64,000 nucleotides of DNA from Aplectana chamaeleonis (Eukaryota; Nematoda; Chromadorea; Rhabditida; Cosmocercidae). The position numbers were made by a program, and so were the translations under genes. Below, in pieces: positions 23,489 to 34,844 of the stretch. The notes below the pieces were generated by a model. It saw only the letters and a program-made list of their open reading frames with translations, had not been told where the DNA came from and did not search any database. Positions within the stretch are counted from its first letter, which is position 1. Each line of letters opens with the position of its first letter. The stretch covers positions 771,501-835,500 of the forward strand of contig JAPDOI010000173.1 in assembly GCA_029168955.1 (NCBI GenBank), read 5' to 3'.

Positions 23489-23995
23489 TTAAGGACACGG
23501 CTAGTGTCATGTCGCTAGAACGCTGGTTCACAACGCTCAATCGCTGACGCATTCAGAGTGTCCAAGGACGGGGGGGGGTAACGGTGGTATTGGCAATGTT
23601 AGTGATAGCCGCTGCAGCTACTATGCCCCCAACATTAGCGGCGGGTCAGCTGGCTGCAGTTTTAGCCAGGGAGTGAGATCAATAGCAGATGTCAACAATG
23701 CAAACCCCTGCGTCAAATGACTGGCTATAGACGCTGCATTATTCAAAATATTCTAGCGATAGGACGGAATTGCTGAGGTGGATCGTCGCGCGCGGTCGAA
23801 ATTCGCGCCGTGTCAATGCTCTAGACTAAAATTGACAATAAGGCCATACCTGTGTGGCTTAGCACAGTCGGACGGGAGACGACGACTGGCCTAAGAGGGA
23901 CATTTCAACCATCTTCTGCTAAAAGACTTGTTAGTTTCGGAATTCAGAAATGAAATTTGCTTTACAAAAGTGTGCATTCTGACGCCGTTGTGTAT
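23489..23995 (+). other. Short intronic stretch between two elements
   Basis: It contains a G9 run near 23570 and degenerate CAGCTGGCTGCAG-type motifs. No gene or boundary seen. Confidence 0.4.
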
Positions 23996-24466
23996 AGGCA
24001 GCATACACGCTCGTAAACGTGGTTGAGATGACCACGTGAATAGAATGGTTTGGCGCAGAATACAACGCCTACGCATTTTGAAGCGTCAGCAACGACCTAA
24101 AATGCCGCTACACGAGTAGGAAGCTGGCCCCGTCTTGTATTTATCCGCCCACTGTATTTCCCGCAATCCTCAAAAACGGGGGTGCTGGGCCATTCCCACC
24201 ATCGGCGACGTTTGTGGGTGGTATAATAAGTACAATAAATAAACCACATACATCGGCGACTGTGGGAATCGCCCAGCACCCCTGTTTTGGAGGAGTGCGG
24301 TAAACACAGGAGGCGGAAAATTTCAGGGCGGTGCCAACTCCTTACTTGTGTAGCGGCATTTTAGGTCATTTTTTGACGTTTCCAAATGCGTGGGCGTTGT
24401 ATTTTGAGCCATACCATTCTATTTCCGTAGTTATCTCAACCACTTTTACGAGCGTGTGTCCTGCCT
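23996..24466. mobile_element. TTAA-type palindromic element, family D copy 1
   Basis: It starts AGGCAGCATACACGCTCGTA and ends GCGTGTGTCCTGCCT; flanks have decayed (TTGA on the right). The two halves are inverted copies of each other over about 200 bp, so the transcript would fold into a long hairpin. Other copies: 39028, 50487, 59268. Confidence 0.83.
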
Positions 24467-25584
24467 TTGAATGGAACAGGCTTATTCACCACCCTGTGCA
24501 TACATGAACCTAGGTTACACCATGTAATCCTGTTCTATCTGCATATAGCGGTCGGTACATCCCTCGGATAATCCAGATCTTAAAGACTATTCTGCCAAAC
24601 GGCTATGGTACTAAATTGAACGTTAGGGGAGAAAGTCTGATTTTGTTTGCTTCAAGCGCTCTATGTGTCATTTACTGCCATTATGCATGTCATCATTTCT
24701 TTGTTATTGGTTGTATCACGAAAATAGATAAAGTGTTCTATCACACGTGGTGTCATGCATACTTACAATCTCGAAATGTTGTTCTGATAGTCTGTCAGAG
24801 CCTTTCTGGTATTTCTTGATATGAGTGTGCAAGTTTGCGGTGTCCAAAATATGCTGAATCCATAAATAGTTAGCGTGGATTCTGCACACGCAGGATTTTT
24901 CAAGACCCTACCCTAAGCTAAATAGTTGGCCTTGTTTCCGAATAGCTGCAGATTTATTTGCATTTGTTTTTTTTTGTTGTTGCACAAGTTGCTCCCTTTT
25001 CCATCGAGAACTTTACTGAACGGAGGATTATGTACCCTGCTTGGGAAAATTAATGCGTTCACGTGAGAGAGCAGATTCTATGGGTATAAATCACTTCCAG
25101 TTGCGAGATACGACATGAGCTTAAATAAAACCCCTCCGTCTCTTCCCATCGCAACTGAATAGTTATTTGGTGCTGGCGGCTTCGAGTGCTGCAAAAATGT
25201 ATTTTGTTGGCAGAGAAGACATAACTTATTCGAAACGACTGAAGATGCTGATCTCAGGAACTTTCTTCGCAAAATAAAACATATGTGAGCGTGAGCGAAC
25301 AAATAGATACAAATGCCAACTGTTCAGGGAGCATGTACTCCCCCAACTGAAGGTTTTCAATGGTTTCGCGTGCTCAGGTTCTTCTGGGGCATACCAGTGA
25401 GTAAACATAGCACTTACTTTATTGTACAGTCTAGACAAACGCTCAAAAATGCGGTCACAACTTCTACTTTTTTGAACCCTGCACGAATTTCTTCAGTTTT
25501 TGGTTTCATCTTAATCCTGTCTATCTCTTCTGTGCCTGCTACGTTGCGGTGCAGCGTTGAAATGAATTTCATGCAGATTTGCAT
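24467..25584 (+). other. Intron 6, unassigned stretch
   Basis: AT-rich, single-copy looking. Splice-like signals occur, but no exon that fits the phase of exons 6 and 7. Confidence 0.4.
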
Positions 25585-25588
25585 TTAA

Positions 25589-26136
25589 AGGCAGTGGTCG
25601 CGATCAAATATGCTTGTCGTCTTTTTCTCTCCAAATCCTTTCCTGGGTCTCGAGTAGTAGGACCTATAAGAAAAAATCGCGAAAAAACCACTGTTTTGGG
25701 CCGAATTTGAAACCTGAACTTTCTTGTCTTTTGGTGGTGGACGAGCCCTCTCCACATCATCGGCATCGATGACCTCTTATATCAAGAACATCAGCTGGCT
25801 TGAAATTGAATGTCAATCAATGAACCTCCGAATTTATGTACACATCTAGTCAAAAACATTGGCTGAAGTGATGCTTTCATTATTCAACTGTTTTTATTCG
25901 TTAAATTTGCATTTATTTCGTCCTCTGAATGTCGATGATTTTTGACTGCTCGGCATGAGACTGCGATCTGTTTCGTCATCGCTGTGCACGTGTGCACGAA
26001 CTAGCTTCTTTGGGCCCTAGAAACTCTATTTGTAGACCGTTTTTCACCGCGCTACCTTCATAGTTTTTCAGCTGTTTTTGATCTAAGCTGATTTTTGTAG
26101 TTTTTTCGATAACGTTTTTCATCGTGACCACTGCCT
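25589..26136. mobile_element. TTAA-flanked element, family B copy 2
   Basis: It starts AGGCAGTGGTCGCGATCAAA and ends GTGACCACTGCCT, with TTAA at 25585-25588 and 26137-26140. Same interior as 20694-21232. It ends only about 200 bp before exon 7. Confidence 0.87.
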
Positions 26137-26345
26137 TTAATTCAGATCTACCAGCGGGAGAATGCTACATTCAGTTCGTTTTGAAGTGTTTGGTTGCTAA
26201 GCTCACAAAGGGCCCTTGCACAATAGAGTTGATTCGCTGCTGATGACGTTATGCCAAATCTCTTTGTTTTGGGTACGTAATAGAGAAGGTTGCCGCGACG
26301 AACTCTGTATGGAATTTGGTCCTATAAAAGGGCTTTTGCACATAG

Positions 26346-26551
26346 GCGTGCATCAGTGTCATAAGATCAACGCAACGGATTTAGATGCTGTTGCGGAGCG
26401 ATTTAGACGTTCGCAGGACGACCTTGCTCAACGAGCCCGACCTGAATATCGTGGACCTTTACTGCAAAAGTTTCATGACTCCGAATTCAAGTCAAGAACG
26501 GATGCTGACGGCACACCGTACGCAAGAGTCGGACCAAGTCCTTATGGTCAA
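26346..26551 (+). CDS. Exon 7: helical, charged
   Basis: The acceptor TTGCACATAG ends at 26345 and leaves GC to complete a Gly codon from exon 6 (phase 1). The exon includes [20 protein letters not shown] and [17 protein letters not shown], ending CAA^GTAAGT in phase 0. The acceptor is weaker than the others, so the left boundary is less certain: the frame stays open upstream to about 26216. Confidence 0.72.
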
Positions 26552-26707
26552 GTAAGTATTCGTTCATTTTTAGTTTATGTTTGTGTGCTGAGTTTCGCCT
26601 CTTCGTGTTCGCTTTCTTTCCTTTTTAGCATTTTTCCAATTATTTTTCCAACATTTTTCCAATGTCTCGCGTATTGCTTGTGTTCAAACCCCGCTGCTTT
26701 GTATTAG

Positions 26708-26869
26708 GAGTTCGAACGTCTGCTGGAGGAGACTGAGCGAAAATACGCTGCATACCGCGTCCGGATGTCGCAGCCTAACCTTTACAGTAGGTCTCGCCAC
26801 TGGAGCACGAGCTATCTCGAGACCGACGTCGACACCGGAAGACCTGAATTCGGCGCTACAACGAGAGAG
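26708..26869 (+). CDS. Exon 8
   Basis: After a 156-bp intron, the acceptor CTTTGTATTAG ends at 26707. Fifty-four codons in phase 0 include EFERLLEETERKYAAYRVRM and a Ser/Arg/Tyr-rich tail, ending AGAGAG^GTGGGA. Together with exon 7 it contributes a second short helical segment (FERLLEETERKYAAYR). Confidence 0.83.
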
Positions 26870-28031
26870 GTGGGATAACAACTAAACACCACTACACCAA
26901 CCTATAAATGTGCTTCAGTACTGCTTATGTCATTCACCTAATACACGACCGATATGTTTCCCTTTTTCCTCTGCTTCGCTTCAGTTATGGAACCACTTGT
27001 AAAATATTGTCTTTTTTCTACCTACATAAGAAAAATCCATTGCGACAAAACTAATCTTCTTTGTGGAGCTTGGGTTCGTTGTGTTTGTAGTTTTTGCTTT
27101 TCGCAGTTTTCTGGAAATAACTATGCTCATTCGTCTCTTACTTTCTTCTTTTCTCTCCGTAGGTCTCCTGAGAGTGCGAGGCAAAGCATTCATCCTCCTA
27201 CCACATGATACGTATTGAAGTTGTTTCGGAAAATGCATGATCATAGTGAGGTGCATCGATGCTATTCCGCATGAAAAAGGTGCTAAGTGACTTGGAAAGG
27301 GTCCAAACAATCGGAGTGAAAGATGTTATGTATAATAGTACCAATATATACGACACTCATAGTCAGTGCAAGTGAAATTCTGCTAGGATTACGGAATACT
27401 GGTGCAATCAATCCTTGTACCAGCGCGAATGCTTTCGAACTGTGGGCTGCAACAGCGGTTGTCTGCAGCTGCTGATTGGAATTAAGGCCCGATATAAGCA
27501 GTAGAAACACACATTTTCATTTTTGAACAGATCTTTTATAACCACTATCTCAGACAGTAGCAGGCCCGGAGCGCAACCGATCCCGCCCTTCCCCGCCCAC
27601 TGCGACCGAAACGCAGAGTAGTTGATATTCGAACTTGCGGTGCGTTTCGGTTGTCATTGCAACGTGCTGTGCGTTCAGGTTGCTCTCCTGGCCACATGCG
27701 TTGACTGACGCGGTCATTTCGAATTTGGATGAATCAATTGAAACAAGGAAGAGCACTGGGCTTCCTGCGATTTTTGAGCGGGATTCTCACTGTTTCTCTT
27801 GTAGGGCTTGTAATTGATTTCCTCTGCTCCATTTGCGCTCAATATTCGACCATTCTAGAATTCACTGTATTCTTCATATTTGTGCAATATTCAGGCTGTA
27901 TTCAAAAAATGAAACGTTAACATGACTTTTTGAACGCATTTTGCATATATTCACGGAGGGAATATTTCGGATTTATTCAATCATTTAGAAAAAATGGGAA
28001 AAACGAATAGCTCGGATATTTAAATTCATTT

Positions 28032-28218
<187 letters not shown>

Positions 28219-28743
28219 AATGTATATTTAAATTTTAATGTTTGGAATAAATATATGCCACGCATACTTTTCATTGTTAGCTTTGATTCGTTCAACGAGA
28301 TCATTAGAAGGACCCTGAGAAAGGGCGGTTGTTATGAATACCTAATAATTTCAGGGAAGTATACCTAATAGTTTGAGAAAAATCAGGTGAAATCAGAAGA
28401 TTACTGGGTGAAGTTGTTAGGGAGGTTGTGGCGGAATGAAAATTTTAAGCAGGGGGAAGTGTATTAAGCTGAAAGGTATTTCATAAACAGCACTAGCTTA
28501 GAAAAGGGACATTTAAGGGTCACATAAATCCAAGGAAGTTCAGTAGGGTGGGGTAATTCGGTGAGTGTGTGGAAATTGAATTGTATTGTATTGTTTATCG
28601 GGATAGTAAGAAACACAAACTGACAAATCCCAAGATAATGAATGAACAGCCGATATTAAAAAAACTATGAGAACAGTTAGAGAAAAGAAATTTAAAGAGT
28701 ATGACTGGATAGATCAGCATAGTTAATCAGGGTGGGAGTGGGG

Positions 28744-28860
28744 TCACTTGGCGGTGAAGAGCAGTGGCACTGCAAGCGGCTGGATGATAGATGCGGCTCC
28801 GGATACCATCTTAGTTGGTCCGTCAACCCCACCAAGGCCCACATGTCGATCGCCAGAGGC
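28744..28860 (-). CDS. Candidate terminal exon of an antisense gene, unknown product
   Basis: On the minus strand a good acceptor (TTTCTCTCTTGATTCTAG, ending at 28861) precedes 38 open codons and a TGA at 28746-28744: ASGDRHVGLGGVDGPTKMVS, then GAASIIQPLAVPLLFTAK. Its composition is much more protein-like than surrounding random frames. About 30 bp further upstream on the same strand (28962 down to about 28891) a frame begins with a signal-peptide-like stretch (MLVLVPCIVFISLISLASIS). The gap is too short and out of phase for a normal intron, so the two cannot be simply joined. It could be a nested small secreted-protein gene, a pseudogene, or part of a repeat. Confidence 0.3.
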   Translation of the reverse strand, partial: ASGDRHVGLGGVDGPTKMVSGAASIIQPLAVPLLFTAK

Positions 28861-30522
28861 CTAGAATCAAGAGAGAAAAACAAAAAAAAAACGAAATCCG
28901 AATGAGATGCTTGCAAGTGAAATGAGTGAAATGAACACAATGCATGGAACAAGAACCAGCATCAAGCTTCCTCTCCCACCAACGCACGTTCCTTGAATTG
29001 TTTACAAACTGCGTACTGAAAACTCATAGACTTCCTGAATTTGAAAAATTGTTCATTTAGATTATTCCAAGGCGTGATAACTCTAGAAGGAAAAGCGCCT
29101 TTGAATGACTGACTGTTGCATGATGACAAATCGTTGGATTATTCCTTGAAGAATCGATTAGCCGAAATGGGTGCGATAATCGATTAGCGAAGCTTCTGAA
29201 CCACGTCGATGTATCGATTTTTGCAACTGTGTTGCTAAAATCGGCTTATAGAAAGCGCCCGGGGCGCAACCATGTACGATGTATGATGCACTGTGACGTC
29301 ATCAGCCGGCAGTAGCGCTCAGGGCGCTGCGTGAATCAATCTCGTCGGTAGCACCCGGAGCGCAACGTATGCGGCCTGGATCGCAACATATGTGGCCCGG
29401 AAATTGCCAAATTTGTCACCCTGAGCGCAACATGGACGCGGCTCCGGGTGCATTCGGGATGGGCTCAGGGCCTGCTATCGTCTGAGATAGCTCATGGCTC
29501 GCAGTTCATAATATCTCATAAACAACACAGATAGACGAGAAATAATAGACCGAGTGTATGGCAATTAATGCGGATACCAACTGCAGCAAAGAAGGATTTC
29601 ATTAATTCATGAAAAAGAATCAAGTGCCGGTATATTCCCTTACCTTACGGCAAGGTTCGGTCACAGTTTGACGTTTCCGAATTTCTTGTTAGATAGGTCG
29701 GCCCCGACTAGGTGAACTCACTTCATCTAAAAGTTTTGTAAGCTATGAGCCATTATATTAGGGGAAATGTCCTCTTAGTGGAGGTCTACGGTATTCCTAG
29801 CATGATCAGCTCGACAAAAGTCGATTTCCTCACCAGGAACGTGCGGAAAAATTTTTTGGAAACAGAAAACAGAAGATCCACTTTTGCAGAAAGCAGGAAA
29901 CAGAGGAAAACCTTTAAAAATGGGCAGAAAACAGAAAATTTTTTGAAATTGATGAGTGTTCAGCGTATGCCATGTGAGATTTTCACAGCATCTTCCACTC
30001 TTTTTCTCTGATAAGTTTTCGTTGTCTAATTTTCTGTAGTTTCCGGCTGTGTCTGGCGGAAATCGATTTTAGTGAAGTTTCGAAGCTTTTCGTTTTTCAG
30101 GTTTTTCATGGTGTAAAATAGAGTCAAAACGATAGGCGCCAAAAAATTAGTCCCATTTCACCGAAAATACTTTTTTCTAAACACTCAACTCCGAAAAAAA
30201 GTCTAGACATCGCTTGCTCCTGATGTCTTTTTTGTTGCTTTGTCATCAATGCAGCAAATTTCCATAACGAAAGCAAAAAAGAGCGATAAAAGATTGAAAG
30301 GATACATCACGCTGGAATAAACAGTATAAGATCACTTGTTGATTAATTTTGCTTGTATACGGAAAATTGCGGATGTACGCAACTGCGCGTAGTCGGCCAG
30401 CGTTCGCGCGCCGTTCTCACCTCGATTTCCGCTAGACCGAGAAAATTCCCGATTGTTCGTTGTGTTGTTTGCTTTCCAGCTAGCTGCTACTGCAGCTATG
30501 TCTGCATTTAGAAATGTGTATA

Positions 30523-30668
30523 CAGTCAGCACGAATTGCACTGATACTTTGCGCTCCTTGTTGTGCTTTGGCGCAAACTCAGTGCTCATATGGCATAACA
30601 TACGTGCACTGAGTTTGCACCAGCGCACAATATAAAACGCAAAGTATCAGCGCAGTTCGTGCCGACTT
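30523..30668. mobile_element. 146-bp palindromic MITE, TA-flanked
   Basis: The left end CAGTCAGCACGAATTGCACT and the right end AGTTCGTGCCGACTT pair as inverted repeats extending through CTGATACTTTGCG. Flanks are TA at 30521-30522 and 30669-30670. The interior GCGCAAACTCAGTGC...GCACTGAGTTTGC pairs too. It is related to the element at 45790. Confidence 0.78.
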
Positions 30669-31239
30669 TACCACGAAGGGAAGGGTGAAGAGATGCGGTT
30701 GCGAAAGAGCCCGGAAAATTTCTTGAGAGCCCTCATGGATTACCGTACCGCATTGTAAACTGATTGTAATGAGAAGATCACCATTGGAACTCATGTTACA
30801 AAGTCTATACACTGTTCAAAACTTGGGGAAGGATCCTGAAAACGGTCGCTAATGGTTTCCAGTCACAAACGCCCAAGGTAATCCACCCGCATTTACGCCT
30901 TTCGCCAAATGAAGTCGAGCGACTAGAGCAGGCGCGACCATTTGCGGCGCCCGTGCGGCATTCGCGACAGTACCTTCCAGCGATCGACGGTCAACCGCCG
31001 CTGCCCTGTCTATTCCATTCGACTAAATCTGGCGAACGGCCTATACGTGAAGAGTCAGATTTATACCAATCATGCCTTCAGAAGTCATAATTGTAGAGAT
31101 TCACGAATTCAGTTTCAATATGCCGCGGCACGTTGACTCATCACTTTAGTTGGTGTCCCGTGATCATGACATGCTAGTGTGATTCTAGGTACTCTAGTGA
31201 TGAGGCCCATTTTCTCTGGTGCGGATTCCATGCCACCTT

Positions 31240-31640
31240 TTAGGCCGGGATAATACTACCAGCGACGAGCGACGGAACGGAATGCTTACTATCAATATCA
31301 ACCGAAAATCGATATGCCAGATATGCGCTATCGCTGTCGCTGGTCGCGGGAAGTATGATCCCGGCCTTAAGAGGTCTGCAGAATTGAAGTCGCGGCGTTG
31401 CCCGCAGGGACGAATAGCGCTGGGTGATGCAACATCGATTACATTCGGCGATGAGGGCTACCGACGCGGCGTGAAGGGCGACGAGGGGCACCGCAGAGTG
31501 TTCTGACGCGGTGACGGCCCTGCGTCACTGCCAGCGAGCGGCAACCGACGCGGCGACGATAATGTTTGGAAACATTTTCGTCGCCGCGCGAAGGCTGACG
31601 CTCGGCGACCACTGGTCGGTACAACTCTGCAGACCCCTTT
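31240..31640. mobile_element. Two adjacent inverted-repeat elements
   Basis: The first (about 31240-31370) has ends AGGCCGGGATAATACT and AGTATGATCCCGGCCT. The second (about 31373-31640) has ends GGTCTGCAGAATTG and CAACTCTGCAGACC and a GC-rich interior with GTCGCCG/CGGCGAC hairpins. They touch near 31370, which suggests one inserted next to the other. Confidence 0.6.
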
Positions 31641-31964
31641 GCGGAATTCCTGTCCCGCATAGGTTCAGGTGTACCTCATTTTTCACTTAGCCTCCATAAG
31701 CGAATCAAAAATCTTGCAATGCGACTTTAAGGCCGTCCGTGGGACGCCTTTTCAGATAACGATTTTACCAGGATCGATGTTCGCCTAATGCTATGCAAAG
31801 GAAGCAAACTGAGTGATGTTCATTTAATCTGTAGGACAATGAGATTCCGGGAAGGCTGCCTTAAAACTTCGACCTTTTGCTTCATAAAATCTGGGAGAGC
31901 GATACATATTTCGCTGGATTGAGCATGCTTAGGTGCATTATGATTCGCTTCGTGTATATTTCTT

Positions 31965-32110
31965 TTTTATAATAGAGCGCAGTTATCCTCTGTTTCGAAG
32001 TGAACTTTATTTCCGCTCATCGCGTAAGTCGCGCAGACGCTGCGTCTCTTTCTCCCCTCACTTTCTCGCTGTCTCTACCCTCGCTTCACCCAAGCGCGTG
32101 AGGAAACAGA
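31965..32110 (-). repeat. Dispersed 130-150 bp repeat, copy 1 (inverted)
   Basis: Contains ATCCTCTGTTTCGAAGTGAA and TTATTTCCGCTCATCGCG. It is the complement of sequence at 41700-41830 (GATGAACGGAAATAAATTTC, AAACAGAGGAT) and similar to 48310-48500. Confidence 0.65.
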
Positions 32111-32174
32111 GTAAATTTAACCCCGAAGCAAAAGATAAATTCGAACAAGTTCGATTGAACCGAATCCAGGCATA

Positions 32175-32369
32175 CTATCGTTCTCTTGGCCAAATTCCGG
32201 TCCGCATTTGCGGACTACGGCTATGGCATCATGCGACACGTGTTAATCGTGATGGGACTACTTGGTCCCGGTACGATTCACCCTTCTCCCAGCACGATTA
32301 TCACGTATCGCATGATGCGACAGCCGTAGTCCGCAATTGCGGACCATAATTTGGTTAGGAGAACGATAG
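32175..32369. mobile_element. 195-bp palindromic MITE with TA target duplication
   Basis: The ends CTATCGTTCTC and GAGAACGATAG are exact inverted repeats. Arms continue through CAAATT..GGTCCGCA.TTGCGGACTACGGCT and ATCATGCGA. TA is present on both sides (32173-32174 and 32370-32371). Confidence 0.82.
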
Positions 32370-32812
32370 TAGCTAATGTTTTCAATGAATACGCATGTCT
32401 GCTGGGAATTTGGGATCGAAGATATGGAAAACTTTGGAACGAAAATGTTCAACGTAAGCGACCTTAGCAGATTCGAGTGGTCCTCATACTTCGCCAGTTT
32501 AGCTACCTTTTGATCGGTTTACTTCAATAGCTGTGTTCAGGATGTCTTCTCATCCCCCATTTTAGAAATGGTGGTGCATCTTCATGGAGACCTACATCGC
32601 ACCTCTCCTCAGTTTTGGAAGGTGCTAGCAATAAAGCCATCCTTGATCATCACCAGGGTATCCACGTGGGTCGCGCCAGAATAAAATTCTCGCCACACCT
32701 ATTTCAGAGACCCGGAAGCCTCAAAAGTACTGAGATCTTATTATATTATACATTAATGGAAACCTTACTGATGATTTTATTTCTCTCCATAACTTACTAT
32801 TGATGGTTTAAG

Positions 32813-32958
32813 GTTGAGGAGACGAATTTGGACGACGTGCATCAGCGATCTGGCTCTGTTGTTGATTACCAACGTCAAAGCAGACGTGATCAAATCGAAG
32901 AGAGCATAGATGGAGCTCATAGCCGAAGTCGTAGCGCCGATTACCTGATGGATAAGCG
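32813..32958 (+). CDS. Exon 9: Ser/Arg-rich
   Basis: The acceptor GATGGTTTAAG ends at 32812. The phase-0 reading gives VEETNLDDVHQRSGSVVDYQ, then an RS-rich stretch (HSRSRSADYLMDK), ending AAGCG^GTTCGT in phase 2. The donor GTTCGT is not ideal, but the frame closes soon after it, and the next exon fits the phase. Confidence 0.75.
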
Positions 32959-33014
32959 GTTCGTTACACTGATTCTTTAGGCTAATTTTGGTTTGAACTA
33001 TCGCGTCTCCTCAA

Positions 33015-34639
33015 GGGCACGGTCCAACATCGGAATCATTTTTATGTTTTCTCTGCCTATCTTGAAAACGGTCTCATGCTGATTCCAACGATATCTCTAG
33101 AATTGTACAAGACCCCCAGGGAACGGAGTTATGGCTCTCGAAAATTGAGCTGTGGAAGCATCGTGGGCGAGTTGTCCGAGGATTTTAACTTCCGTCTTTT
33201 ACAACCGATGTGTTTGAGACGACCGTAATCAAGAGAGAAGCTGAGAATTAAGAGAAGAACGGGGCTATCAGTCGGAAACCATCGCTCATCTCGTGACTGT
33301 TGAGCTCGAAAAATCGTAGAAGGGGCGTGCCAAAGTGGCTTCCTGCTATGGGCAGCAGGGCTGTGCGGAACTGTTCCGTTTCCGATTCTGTTTCCGTATT
33401 TCCGGGTTTTTTTGGGCTGTTCCGTTCCGCTTCCGTTTCCGGGTTTTTTGCCCGGAAACGGAATAAATTAGTGCAACACGATCTATGATAGTGGGTATAT
33501 GCAAGGATTTTCGAAGGTTTCATTAGACGCTGAAAATTACATCCGACCTCTTGTGTTCAAGCGAATATCTGAGCTTGGCTGAGATCATTCACGAAGTTTG
33601 GGAGCCTGCGATTGGAACCCTATAAAATGATGACACGAGATGGGCGTGGCAAGAATCTGAACGCCTTCTGAGGGTAATTTTTGAAAATATGTAGATTTTT
33701 CTTTTGAGCTAGATTCATTGATTTCGTGAAGCTTTTCTTCTTGATTCAACTTCTTCGCTTGTTTACCGCCAAGACTGCAACAAAATTCGAGATAGATTTT
33801 TGCATATGTAGCCTGTCTTCCAGGAAGGGGTATCGGCGGAGACAGGTGGAGGTGACCACGGGCAGCGGCGAGGCTCGATTAAGGCAGATCATAAGAAAAT
33901 TTTCGCATCTCGCCGAAGAGTTTTTTTTTCATTTTTTAATTCCAATCGTTTGATATCCACTCCAATTGGTAAATATGGTTTGAAAGAAGAAAAAGTAGTC
34001 GCTGATTATCTGAAATTGACTTCTGATCAGCCTTGAAGGACACCTGGTGTCGCTTGGACTACTTTCTGGAATGAGGCTGTACACTAGAAGTGTGCGACAC
34101 GGAAAAATAAAATTTCGGCAAACGGCAACGGTAAACCCCAAGGCGGCCAGCAAACTACAATTGGCGAACGGCAATTACCGCTCACCCCTGCTGTACAATA
34201 TTTCGAAAGGCGGCTACATGTAAAGAGTATTTTTGAAGGTTGCCTTTTCGAATTTCCAGAAGCGAGACTTCAAAATCGCTAAATGCCTCGTAGCAATTTT
34301 ATTTCGAATAAGTATTAGTTTATGACTGAAATCACTGTTCATTGAACGAGAGCTGCGGGAAATGAGCAGCAGCGAAGGGTGAGAATGAGACAACCCAAAA
34401 AAATTTTGGTCTGTTCCGTTTCCGGGGTTTTTTGACCATTTTTCTTCCGTTTCCGTTTCCGAAAATATTGAAAAAGAGTTCCGCACAGCCCTGATGGGCA
34501 GCCCAGGTAGGCTTCCCCCTATATCTCGCTTATACGGAGGATTCGTGGTGCTCACACTTGGCAGCTCTTATATAGGGTGGGTCTACTTCACAATTATGTG
34601 CAAATAACAGATTTCGCTCCTAAGCTTGGACTGTGCCTT
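33015..34639. mobile_element. TTAA-type family E element split by a hAT insertion
   Basis: It starts GGGCACGGTCCAACATC at 33015 (left flank TCAA) and ends GGACTGTGCCT before TTTAA at about 34639. The two halves, 33015-33347 and 34502-34639, together match one family E element such as 47556-48011. The interruption is the hAT element at 33356-34493. Confidence 0.8.
33356..34493. mobile_element. 1.1-kb non-autonomous hAT element with exact 8-bp target duplication
   Basis: Terminal inverted repeats are CAGGGCTGTGCGGAACT and AGTTCCGCACAGCCCTG (exact). The target duplication ATGGGCAG is at 33348-33355 and 34494-34501. Both ends are packed with TTTCCG/CGGAAA hexamers, the expected subterminal transposase-binding sites. 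The middle is non-coding. It is the younger insertion, nested in a TTAA-type element. Confidence 0.93.
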
Positions 34640-34784
34640 TTAAAGAGCACAGTAGCAAGCCCTACCCTACTTCTATTGCAGCTGCCTCTGTCGCTTTTTT
34701 AATGCTTATGGGAAATGGTAATCTGAAAGTTAAAAGATGGTTAAAAAAGGGAATTTTCTGATTCTTATTTGTTTATTTCAATAG

Positions 34785-34844
34785 ATTCAATGTCTTTATT
34801 CGGGAGCGAACAGAATCCTCTTTTCACCCGCAACCGCTGCTACC
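34785..34844 (+). CDS. Exon 10: short exon
   Basis: The acceptor TTTATTTCAATAG ends at 34784. The first base completes Arg; the exon then reads FNVFIRERTESSFHPQPLLP (the last codon is split) and ends CTACC^GTAATG in phase 2. Without this donor the frame meets a stop immediately (the TAA lies within GTAATG), which supports the boundary. Sixty bases is short, so confidence is lower. Confidence 0.6.

Noticed and set aside
27155..27210. Possible exon after the acceptor CTCTCCGTAG near 27162
   Set aside because: In the phase left by exon 8 it would stop after two residues (VS*), and the better-looking frame (SPESARQSIHPPTT) does not fit the phase. Exon 9 fits cleanly instead.
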